Assembly (NCBI GenBank): GCA_013398175.1
Contig: VZRZ01005945.1
Location: 745,278 to 809,277 of the forward strand
DNA length: 64,000 nt
Direction of reading: 5' to 3'
Source: Climacteris rufus
Lineage: Eukaryota > Chordata > Aves > Passeriformes > Climacteridae
The notes below the pieces were generated by a model. That model made no database searches, was not told the origin of the DNA, and worked only from the letters and a program-made list of their open reading frames with translations. The translations under genes were made by a program, and so were the position numbers. Of the stretch, positions 38,176-47,870 are shown one piece after another (position 1 is the first letter of the stretch; every line of letters begins with the position of its first letter).

Positions 38176-39350
38176 TGGTGGTGCAATCCCCCCTTTCCAG
38201 GCTGCAGTGTGATCGCAGAAATGCTCGGCCTTGACAAACACCACTGGGGCTCAGCTATTCCTGAGCTTCTCAGAAAGACTGCCTGCTCCCAGGAACTGCT
38301 GCTGTCTAACAAGCTACTCTTCCTTATGACCAGCCTCAGAAACTATTTTTCTTGCCTGAATGGTATAGCATTCCTGTTCTCACACTTCCAGTGGAAGTGC
38401 TGACCCAAACTGTGGCCAGGATGAAACATTGTTTTGACTAAAGCTCACTCGCTTGAGACCCTATAAACAGCGGTCCAAAGTGAGCCCCTTTGAGCTCTCC
38501 TGGACTGCAGCGGTCTGTCACCAGAGCCTCCCTCTGACTGGGGAGGCCAGTGAACTCTCATGTCTGCAACATTTGGAGGATCCCTGAACAATGACGAGTC
38601 CTGGGCTGATATCTTCACTCCTTGAGGCCTGACCCTTCACCCATCAGGAGATGCAAAGGCATCCAAAGTGAGTATTTCACTGACCTCTGAGGGGAATTTT
38701 TCACAGGTACTTTGCTCACACTGACTGTGCATAAATGTGCACATATTATGGGAGAAATACTGTTTTCTTAGATGTTTCAGTGACTGAGATATGTCAGTAA
38801 ACTAGGCTTATGAGTAAGGTTAAGTTATAGTTATAAGCCAAGTTAAATGCTTCTAAGTGTTGTTCTTGTGTTAAGTTGCTAACTTCGACTTTGAAGTCAT
38901 AGGTTAAGCGTTGTTCATCTGTTGAATTCTTACGGTTAAGCTATAACTGAAGCTTAAGTTAAAAGTTAGGTTAGGTATAAGTTGTGTTGTTTCTTTGTTG
39001 AATTGTTAGGCTTAAGGCATAAATTCAGCTAAAGTACTGTTAAGTTTGAGTGCTGTTAAACTTTTAGGCCTCATCCCTTTTTAATCTTGCTCTCACTAAC
39101 CTTTTGTCACACACACACACACACACACACACTCTCTCTCGTAGATAGTTCTGTGTCCATTTCTGTTTTGATTACCAGCATTATATTTGGTTTGGTTGTT
39201 GGGTGTTTATCCTTTGTGTGCCTTAACTGTACTGTAAGCAGTAGAGTGCATGTTGCCAACGAATGTTGTTGTGCTGTTGATTAATATTAAATCCGTTTTT
39301 TTGCTCATACCCTTGATTTTTAAAGCTATCTCAAACACTAATTTGTAACA
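38176..39350 (+). mobile_element. Long solo LTR (family D) inserted in family C
   Basis: The 1,175-bp segment starts TGGTGGTGCAATCC and ends AATTTGTAACA. It is flanked by CTGTA (38171-38175) and CTGTG (39351-39355), a 5-bp duplication with one mismatch. Removing it restores the continuity of family C across the junction. A TATA box CCTATAAACAG lies at about 38459-38469, followed by GC-rich leader sequence and a GTGAGT donor-like word at 38668-38673. The 3' half is AT-rich with many TTAAG words and contains a (CA)n run at 39108-39132. No gag, pol or env is visible. The 5-bp duplication is typical of ERVL/class III integration. A short frame at 38209-38403 (64 codons) has no recognisable domain. 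Confidence 0.75.
39108..39132. repeat. (CA)n microsatellite inside LTR
   Basis: About 12 CA units followed by CTCTCTCTC. The copy at 41233-41257 appears to have the same length, which is unexpected for a microsatellite if the two were old independent copies. Confidence 0.9.
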
Positions 39351-39374
39351 CTGTGAAGAGAAGAGCCCATGCTG
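39351..39374 (+). mobile_element. Family C LTR fragment running into the gap
   Basis: CTGTGAAGAGAAGAGCCC continues the avian LTR interrupted at 38175 and stops at the first N. The same sequence at 41476 continues beyond this point with GAGCAGGTTTGCTGGCAGG. Confidence 0.75.
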
Positions 39375-39756
39375 NNNNNNNNNNNNNNNNNNNNNNNNNN
39401 NNNNNNNNNNNNNNNNNNNNNNNNNNNNNNNNNNNNNNNNNNNNNNNNNNNNNNNNNNNNNNNNNNNNNNNNNNNNNNNNNNNNNNNNNNNNNNNNNNNN
39501 NNNNNNNNNNNNNNNNNNNNNNNNNNNNNNNNNNNNNNNNNNNNNNNNNNNNNNNNNNNNNNNNNNNNNNNNNNNNNNNNNNNNNNNNNNNNNNNNNNNN
39601 NNNNNNNNNNNNNNNNNNNNNNNNNNNNNNNNNNNNNNNNNNNNNNNNNNNNNNNNNNNNNNNNNNNNNNNNNNNNNNNNNNNNNNNNNNNNNNNNNNNN
39701 NNNNNNNNNNNNNNNNNNNNNNNNNNNNNNNNNNNNNNNNNNNNNNNNNNNNNNNN
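39375..39756. other. Assembly gap (382 N)
   Basis: A block of 382 undetermined bases. The sequence ending at its left edge (37632-39374) appears identical to the sequence starting at its right edge (39757-41499). Open frames that cross the N run have no meaning. Confidence 0.99.
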
Positions 39757-39931
39757 CTTCCTCCTTCAACTACAGTGGTCAAAGAAAATGTCCATCAAAG
39801 ATCTGTGTCCATGGGAAAGGAATGCACTGACAAGATAATTCTACAATAACATGGCTATGTTTACAGAACAATAACCTTGAGAACTAGCTAGTATGGAACT
39901 AGTTATTTTTAACAGCAAAAGTAAGGCAACA
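39757..39931 (-). mobile_element. Partial family-A LTR, duplicate of 37632-37806
   Basis: The right-hand part of the minus-strand family-A LTR, repeated at a spacing of 2,125 bp with no difference that I can see. The left part (equivalent to 37468-37631) is missing or hidden in the gap. Confidence 0.85.
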
Positions 39932-40300
39932 GCTTCCCCCACGTCTGACAGAGCCAGTGCCACCCGGTTCCAAGGGGGACCCACCACTGGCCAGGCCCAA
40001 GCCCATCAGTGGTGGTGCTAGTGGGGAAAAGTTTCTGTGCAGGAGAAATTGCAGCTGGAGGGACAATATGGGAGAGAAGCAGCCCTGAAGACACAAGGGT
40101 CAGCAGAAGGAGGGGCAGGAGGTGCTCCAGGCATAGAGAGATCCCCCTGCAGACCATGGGGAAGAGCACGGTGAGGCTGCTGTGCCCCTGCAGCCCATGG
40201 AGGACCCCACATTGGAGCAGGTGGGGGGGCCAAGGAGGCTGTGACCCTGTGGGAAGCCCACACTGGAGCAGGTTCTTGGTAGGACCTGTGGATCCCTGTA
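39932..40300 (+). mobile_element. Family C LTR fragment, duplicate of 37807-38175
   Basis: Same sequence as 37807-38175, displaced by 2,125 bp. See that entry for its content and the finding on the duplication for interpretation. Confidence 0.8.
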
Positions 40301-41475
40301 TGGTGGTGCAATCCCCCCTTTCCAGGCTGCAGTGTGATCGCAGAAATGCTCGGCCTTGACAAACACCACTGGGGCTCAGCTATTCCTGAGCTTCTCAGAA
40401 AGACTGCCTGCTCCCAGGAACTGCTGCTGTCTAACAAGCTACTCTTCCTTATGACCAGCCTCAGAAACTATTTTTCTTGCCTGAATGGTATAGCATTCCT
40501 GTTCTCACACTTCCAGTGGAAGTGCTGACCCAAACTGTGGCCAGGATGAAACATTGTTTTGACTAAAGCTCACTCGCTTGAGACCCTATAAACAGCGGTC
40601 CAAAGTGAGCCCCTTTGAGCTCTCCTGGACTGCAGCGGTCTGTCACCAGAGCCTCCCTCTGACTGGGGAGGCCAGTGAACTCTCATGTCTGCAACATTTG
40701 GAGGATCCCTGAACAATGACGAGTCCTGGGCTGATATCTTCACTCCTTGAGGCCTGACCCTTCACCCATCAGGAGATGCAAAGGCATCCAAAGTGAGTAT
40801 TTCACTGACCTCTGAGGGGAATTTTTCACAGGTACTTTGCTCACACTGACTGTGCATAAATGTGCACATATTATGGGAGAAATACTGTTTTCTTAGATGT
40901 TTCAGTGACTGAGATATGTCAGTAAACTAGGCTTATGAGTAAGGTTAAGTTATAGTTATAAGCCAAGTTAAATGCTTCTAAGTGTTGTTCTTGTGTTAAG
41001 TTGCTAACTTCGACTTTGAAGTCATAGGTTAAGCGTTGTTCATCTGTTGAATTCTTACGGTTAAGCTATAACTGAAGCTTAAGTTAAAAGTTAGGTTAGG
41101 TATAAGTTGTGTTGTTTCTTTGTTGAATTGTTAGGCTTAAGGCATAAATTCAGCTAAAGTACTGTTAAGTTTGAGTGCTGTTAAACTTTTAGGCCTCATC
41201 CCTTTTTAATCTTGCTCTCACTAACCTTTTGTCACACACACACACACACACACACACTCTCTCTCGTAGATAGTTCTGTGTCCATTTCTGTTTTGATTAC
41301 CAGCATTATATTTGGTTTGGTTGTTGGGTGTTTATCCTTTGTGTGCCTTAACTGTACTGTAAGCAGTAGAGTGCATGTTGCCAACGAATGTTGTTGTGCT
41401 GTTGATTAATATTAAATCCGTTTTTTTGCTCATACCCTTGATTTTTAAAGCTATCTCAAACACTAATTTGTAACA
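40301..41475 (+). mobile_element. Family D LTR, duplicate of 38176-39350
   Basis: The second copy of the approximately 1.18-kb LTR, with the same TATA box (CCTATAAACAG near 40584-40594), the same TTAAG-rich 3' half, the same (CA)n run (41233-41257) and the same flanks, CTGTA at 40296-40300 and CTGTG at 41476-41480. Two independent insertions would not share the same target site and flanks, so this is a copy of the locus and not a second integration. Confidence 0.8.
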
Positions 41476-41571
41476 CTGTGAAGAGAAGAGCCCATGCTGG
41501 AGCAGGTTTGCTGGCAGGGCTTGTCAGCCTGTGGGGAACCCAGGTTGAAGCAGGCTGTTTCTGAAGGGCTG
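41476..41571 (+). mobile_element. Family C LTR, 3' fragment
   Basis: Continues the avian LTR after the family D insertion: AGAGCCCATGCTGGAGCAGG, TTTGCTGGCAGGGCTTG, AACCCAGGTTGAAGCAGGC, CTGTTTCTGAAGGGCTGCA. Similarity to the remembered family stops near 41571, so the original 3' end is either truncated there or belongs to a short variant. Confidence 0.72.
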
Positions 41572-41648
41572 CATATAATTTGTTCCTGTGTCAACATTGT
41601 CCTGTAGATTCTTGCCTTCAGTGTGCTTATTTGTCTGATGCAAGGGGG

Positions 41649-42091
41649 TGTTGCGGTGCCTCTGGGCATGGCCGATGACCTGGCCCAGCCCCTGCAGGCC
41701 TGGGGCCATGCGGGATGGTCCTTTCCCCCCTGGCCCGCACGATGCAGCCGGAGTGGCGCAGCCCCAGGTCATTGGGGTGACTCCCCGGCTACGGCAGCAG
41801 GGGCTGTGCCCGCCCAGGGGAACAGCTCATTGGTTCCTGTGCTGGTGCGACAGCCGACTCACTGGTCGGTGCCCCTGTCAATCATTGTAATCCTCCGCAG
41901 TGATTGGCTCTCCCGACTGCCCTTCCCTCCCCTCCATCCTATAACACGCCCTGACTGCCATTTTGTTGTCTTTTATCGCACTNCGCCAGGCTCGCCTCTG
42001 TTTGGAGACTGGATGGAGCCAAAGTCGCTTTCTTCAGGACACGAGACCGCTGCTACAGGCTCCGAGGTACTCACGCTTTCTACCCGCGGCA
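41649..42091 (+). mobile_element. GC-rich LTR or promoter-like block (family E)
   Basis: Candidate termini are TGTTGCGGTGCC and ACCCGCGGCA, with AGGGGG (41643-41648) and AGGGAG (42092-42097) as a possible 6-bp duplication with one mismatch. The inside looks like a strong promoter: ATTGG (inverted CCAAT) at 41771, 41829 and 41903, then CCTATAACACG with TATA near 41940, then GC-rich transcribed-like sequence. It carries many CpGs despite lying in AT-rich DNA, which argues for youth or for protection from methylation. No AATAAA is visible downstream of the TATA box, which weakens the LTR reading. The alternative is a small CpG-rich host promoter with a donor-like CCGAGGTACT near 42062-42071. One base (41983) is undetermined. 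Confidence 0.55.
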
Positions 42092-42097
42092 AGGGAG

Positions 42098-42600
42098 TAC
42101 GATCGTATCCCTTTTTCAGTTTTCATTTTGCCAGGGTTAAAAGAACTGCACTCATTTAATACGAACTCGTAAAAGAGGCTTTGTAATAGCCTTGGTTGAA
42201 TTTTTTATCTGTTTCACTTTGGGTTAATTTCTCTTGAAGCAGAATGACTTGATATAAACAGTGTTGCAGATGAGAGTAAGACCTTAAGCTCTTTCATAGC
42301 GGCATTAAAAATTTTCTTTCTTTACTGAAATATAAAGCCTGAAACAGTTTTAGATTGTCTTGGCTGTTTTACAGAATTTTCTCACATCAATGATTTCTAG
42401 TCATCCTGTAACAGATACATTTACCCATATTCTTTTCCTCTGCTATTTCAGACTCACTTTCTGCATTGTGGCATCAATTCCTGTTGTTTAGCCTTAAGTT
42501 CACAAGCTATTGAATTTCACTTCATTTCTATTATTACCATCCTCAAGGTCATCCAATTCTTCCTACGTGGAAGAGAATTTTCAATTCTTTTCTGTACAGA
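42098..42600. other. AT-rich stretch, nothing recognised
   Basis: CpG density falls off after about 42170. No coding frame and no recognisable repeat. If the block at 41649 is a host promoter, transcribed sequence would run through here, but no exon can be defined. Confidence 0.45.
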
Positions 42601-42604
42601 TGAT

Positions 42605-42890
42605 GACTCCAATTCTTTTTAATCAGAAAATCTCATTAACCCACTCTTCCACTTTTTGCCAAGGACATCAGATAGCATATTAAAAAGATTAACTTCATGA
42701 CCAGTTCCCAAAAAATTTACTTGTAAGCTTGCCCCGAGCTTGTTCTACTCTTCAATATGCTTTTCCATATTTCTTGCTTTCCAATTCTCCATAAAACCAA
42801 ATATCTCAATCTTAGCCAGTTTTCACCAGTGTGGCAGTATCTCATATACCTCACTGATATCCAAATAGGTAAGATGCACCCAGCTTCTCA
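42605..42890 (-). mobile_element. Ancient CR1/L3-like LINE reverse-transcriptase fragment
   Basis: Read on the minus strand, 42878 to 42840 gives YLDISEVYEILPH, aligning with the LINE reverse-transcriptase motif YLDFSKAFDxVPH. Further along, about 42700 to 42620, comes NLFNMLSDVLGKKW and then RFSD, in the place of LFNxxINDL and the catalytic FADD block. Spacing and order fit CR1/L3-clade ORF2, with frameshifts between. The catalytic second Asp is lost and stops follow. Given the divergence this is much older than the other CR1 copies and may date from early amniotes. The family name is inference, while the reverse-transcriptase identity is fairly secure. Confidence 0.7.
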
Positions 42891-42899
42891 GGAAAATGA

Positions 42900-45800
42900 A
42901 AAGGCAGTCGCTTATCAGCAGAAAATTTAGGTTAATCTAGACTTGTAAACTCATTCTTTCTCATGTACTTTTACATCAATATATCAAGATAACCCCTATC
43001 TTTTTTTTCAATATGAACATTTATAGGAGCAAAAAGGTTCTGGAATGGTAAAGTAATTTGATATATGAAAGGCAAACAGTGTTACCTTGCTTTCTCTCCT
43101 TTTCAACAGTGAAATGGGTGGGAGAATTGTAAAAGGAAATGTCTGTAGGGTTTTATTTGTATACAGAGAGGGGAAAACTAATGACCTGCAGGAAAGGTCT
43201 CCTGTTAGGAACCTAAAATATGACAACCAGAATATTTTTCTGTGTCCTTTATACTGGTGGTCATCTTCTCTTCTTAATCCCAGATTTAAAGAAAAATCTT
43301 TGATACATCCATCCCCCCTTTTTTTCCCTACTGCCTAGGGACTGCCCTGATAAGCAGGCTGAAATCAGTAGTCATTACACATCTAACTTCCTATGTCTTA
43401 AAAAATGTAATTCCTGCCTATTGGCATAGGCAGGTGCTCATATACTGTAGAAGATGTGGTCCCCAGTAACTTATGGATAAAAGAAATCCCTGCTCATAGC
43501 CAGCTGAACACATGCAAAGGGTCATTTCCTTTGATTGTCTTGTTCAATACACTTTACCCACTCTCTCCTTTGTGCTTGACTGGAAATGAAAAGAAAAAAG
43601 CAAACACGAAGTGAGGCAAAACCTCAAACCTTTCTCAAAAGCTATGTTTTGTACTGCCTAGGCTTTAGCTTAGCTTAGCTCTGGCCTTTTATGAACTTTT
43701 GACTGCTTCTTACTAGAAGCATTAAATCATTACCATTGCAGACTTTTATTCTGCTCTAGTACATATATGCAAAGTAGACTTGAAAGGCACATTGCAGACC
43801 AAAAAGCAAAGGCAATGCTCTCAACCCAAAGGTGAGTCATTTCAACCAGAATCATGTAATTTGCTAGTTTTGATTTCTGCTCTTTGCATATCACATCGTT
43901 TTCTCTGCACAAAATCTCAAAATGAACTTTGCATTTCTTTTTGAAGAGCTGGCCTTTTTTTCCCTCCCCTCATCTTGTACTATCAAAAACATTAAAAATC
44001 ACCTTTTATCTTATGTCTCAACAATAAGAACACTATTGGATGTCATTCTTATTCTGTGAATTACCACGAAGAATAGGAACACATGTAGGAAGAATTCAAC
44101 TATATCAGACTTTTTAAAGATGGTATTACTTGTTGTTTGGGCTCTTTGCATGGTGTAAAATTTACTTTCTCTGCTCTACTAAAATAGTTTTTCACTGATA
44201 TTGACACCTGTGTGCTTATGGGGTTTTCTCTGAATACTTCCGACATTTGTCTGCCTATGCATAAACAATAGTAGCACTTAGAAAATTTTCTCAAGAACTG
44301 TATGCAACACTTTAACTGTGTAAAACTAAAGAAATAAATTGTTTTGTGAAAAACTATGTTGCAGTGGAAACTTCTGCACGAACTTTTTACCATGAAGCTG
44401 TCATGACCTCTGTCAGCAATTAGCACAGGTGAGCAATGAAAACACAGCTCAAGGGGAAAGCATGACAATATCAGAGAAAGAGAAGCCCTGGCACAAGGTG
44501 ACTGTAATCTCAGTAATTTCTTTAGATAATGAAAATTGCAAGCTGTTGTTTGTCCTGCACTGTAAAGGACAAGGTAAATAATTAATTACAGCTGTAAAGT
44601 AGCTACAAGAAAAACTCTTTATAAAGGGAAAAAAAGGCCTTGTTCTTTATGAAATTTTTCTTCTGTCTGCATTTTATACTCGCACCATTAGATTACAGAA
44701 GCTAAATACTTGTGACCTTTGAGTGGAGTTTGAAATAGGCAGGTTAAATCTGCTTTTAAACTACTTTTTTCTCCTCCTAATGCTCTTTGAAGACTTCATT
44801 TTCACTCTTCCACACTGTAACAGTGTTCATTTTATAGTGAATTGATGTTCTTATAGAAACAGTAGTACATTTGGTGCCTTTTTTAAAAAGGTGGGTAACT
44901 ATAAGCAATATTTCCAGTAATTACAGTTCAGTTGGATGAAATGTTGAAAAACATGGCAAAGTGTATATAAAAAGAGATGTAAAACAATCAAGCAAACAAA
45001 AATATCTTCTGAATACAGTGAACTTTTCAGATTCAATCAAACCTATGATATTTTCTTAAGGGCAGTACTCTAAGGGACTCCTTTTATTAATGTTTGTCTT
45101 TATTTCTTTCATCAGTGTTAAGGACTTGAACCTGCTGTCCTCACAGATGACCACATAGCCCTAGAAATGGCATTACTTTTCCTGTCACTTATAACTACAA
45201 GACAATTAACAGTAATGAGTGTGAGAACATTCTATCTCCACAGTTGAAGAAAGTAACATATTTTCTCCAGAACTTGCCAGGCGAGTCTGTGAATCATGTC
45301 TAGGAATATTCAGTGTATTTTATGAGAGTTTGGGGCAAACAAAACCTTTGATTTCTTGCTTCTAATAGTATAGTAAAATTAGGAGAGCCATGCAAGGAAT
45401 GGAGCCAATCCTGACTAACTCACTGTATACTTTTATAGAAGGCATATTGAATTTGACACTCACTGGTAGAAGAACTTTCCTAAAGTATTAGGAACAAGTT
45501 AATCAACTGCATTTACAGAAAATGTTGCCATCATAGGAAAACTTCAATCAAAGCTGTATTACAATATATCATAAATGTATTTTTACTTTACAGAAGAGGG
45601 AAGGGGAACTTTTAAAAGAATTTGTTAATGAAGAGTTAAAAAGTTTGGACAAAGGAAAAACATTTGTACTAACAGCATAAGCAGTTGTTTTGGCTTGATT
45701 CTGTTTATGCCTCTGGAAATGTCTAGCAAGCTTGCAGCAATGGAAAGAAACATGATTTATAATAGATATAAAAGGCAAAGTTCCACCTTCAAGCTTGAGG

Positions 45801-47585
45801 GCAGGAAATAGGATTGTGGCTGAGCATAAATGTGCTTCACAATTCGAGCTTCATTTCTTCTGGTTCAGTCCCACGACATCAATGCCTTGTAATCTATGGT
45901 GGAAGTTACCTCATAACTGGTTCCTGCAAATTGTGTAATTTCATTTAGAGCTGAGGTTATAAGGTTGCTGAACAGATCCCTGTGTGTTTCAGAGGAAATA
46001 GTAATAGTTTCTTCTATACCAGAATTATCTGATGTTTTATCACTCTATAAATTATAACTCCTTCCATAGACTGAGTACATGGGGACAGTCCATGGCTGCT
46101 GGGCTGTGTACCAGGGCTTACAAATCCTGATCTTGTTCAGACAGTGAAAGTCTTGGTGCAGGACTAAAGGGAGTCAGTGGAATCTTTCACTGATCAATGA
46201 TTTGCAGTTGTAGACTTCTATGGAATTCAAAAGCCACCTGCTGGTGCATCTCTTTTGGGAAGATGTCAGTCCAATTAACTGTTAAGAGGTTCAGTGCTTG
46301 GGAAATGAATGCATTTAATCACCCTTATTTGCCAGTACATACAACGTCTGTGTTTTCTATTTTTGCCATTAATTAGGAAGCATTTGGTGATACAGGGTAT
46401 GCAAGGAAGTGCACCATTCAAATATGAAGTGATGTCTGCTAGCATTTTTCTGATTTTTAAGTTCAAGTATTGAGACATATTAGATGAATAAAACTACAGA
46501 TGGATGATTAAAAATAGATACTAATGTCTTTATAATTCTGAATTATTTACAAAAGTCATGTCTGTAGGCTGAATGGATGCTTGAAATATAGAAATAACTC
46601 ATTAAAGAAAAAACTACAATATCTTTTTTCAAAAGTTCTTCAAAATTTGGACAAATCACACATATGTTATGCTTATGTAATTACATACTTCCTATCCTAA
46701 ATAAGCAGAAGGAAGATTAAATTAATTTGAGGAGGCAATAGAAAAAACCTAAATGCCCACAAGTTAATGATAAAAAAAGACTAGTTTTGACAGGATAATA
46801 ATTTCATTCTCTGTGTTTTATAGCCTCAATGGATATATGTTAGTAAGCCTTGCTGAACCAAGAACAAAAATGGAAAATTGGCATTTAGATTAAAATATAT
46901 ATAACACAAAGATATTAAAGTGGTTGAAGTGTGAAATTTTATTTCACATGTTCTGGTCATCAAAATTCTGAAATGTTTCAACCAGCTTTTTTGCTTCATA
47001 TGTTGGCAAGGAGATACCACGCTTTAAATGTTACAGCTACACTGTTAACTGAGATATCTTTGGAAGAGATTATCAATGAATATTGGTTTTTTTAATAAGG
47101 TATTTGGAACATCACAGAGAAAGTATATTGTTCAGGAGAGATAGTCATTAGTAGAAAGAGACATTTGGTTTGTTTTTATGCATATAACTGAGATAAGTAA
47201 TAGTTTCTGTTTCTCAGAGGTCTGCAAAACAGACTTTATATCTGTTTTCTGCAGAATTAATATAACCATTTTAGCAGAGTAAACTTTAAAAAACTAAGGG
47301 TTATTCCAGAAGGCTGTTTCTGCCAAGTGACCCACTACTTGTTATGAAAAAACACTTTCTTTCAAGATGACTCTTGTAAGGAAGAATAGGAAAATGTCAT
47401 ATGAGGAAACATACAGAAGATGGAAATTAAGTTGGTTAGTGAGATTTTATTTATTTGAAGTGCAAGGATAAAGCATTCATTGGTTCTTGTGAAGTTTTTT
47501 TAAAATGTCGAGGAAGAAGAGTAGCAGCTGCCTCTAACCTTGTATTCTCTCTCCATCTGTATCCAGACAGATTACTTTGCAGAAA
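42900..47585. other. AT-rich stretch, no gene seen
   Basis: No supportable gene. The longest frame, 44100-44468 on minus (122 codons), is Ser/Cys/Phe-rich without domain, signal or repeat, and I treat it as chance. A short GCTTA repeat occurs at about 43668-43682. No other repeat recognised. Confidence 0.5.
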
Positions 47586-47589
47586 GGTT

Positions 47590-47870
47590 AGGACAAACAC
47601 TGAGATAATGTGGAAGAACTTGCCCCAGTGTGGGAGCAGTAATGACAGCACCAGCTACATTCTTGTCAGAAGCCTGCTCCGGCGTAGGTCCTTCCTTCCG
47701 GGAATATTCACTGGCTCCAGGGTTGGGTGCTCCATGGGCTGAGTGTGGATATCTGCTCTGGCATTATCCCCTCCCCGGGCTGTCAGGAAGATCTTCTCTG
47801 GTGGCTTGATCCTTCCTTCCCTGACTCCTGATCTGTTTGCACTTCTGCTGTTCACTCCACACAGGTGTGC
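47590..47870 (-). mobile_element. Diverged family C-like LTR remnant
   Basis: On the minus strand, GCCCATGGAGCACCCAACCC then TGGAGCCAGTG (47739-47704) matches the family C phrase GCCCATGGAGGACCCCAC then TGGAGCAGGTG near 38070. CGCCGGAGCAGGCTTCTGA (about 47685-47667) matches CACTGGAGCAGGTTCTTGG near 38130. This in-window comparison shows common origin. Ends are not definable and no duplication is visible. A frame of 66 codons (47655-47855, minus) reads through the repeat and is a by-product of it. The copy is more decayed than the one at 37.8 kb and lies in the opposite orientation. Confidence 0.72.

Noticed and set aside
37784..38312. Frames of 86-139 codons on both strands, repeated at 39909-40437
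   Set aside because: They lie in GC-rich, stop-poor LTR sequence and cross the junction between two different elements (38175/38176), so they cannot be an ancestral gene. The second set is the same sequence duplicated.
39207..39838. Open frames of 143-191 codons across the gap on both strands
   Set aside because: They consist mostly of undetermined bases and exist only because N blocks cannot contain a stop codon.
37402..41587. TATTTGTT near 37402 and AATTTGTT near 41578 as a target duplication for the whole family C element
   Set aside because: Using it would give element ends that are not TG...CA, and the words are short and AT-rich. Coincidence is likely.
44100..44468. 122-codon minus-strand frame
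   Set aside because: No domain, signal peptide, codon bias or neighbouring exon. A frame of this length is expected occasionally by chance in 64 kb read in six frames.
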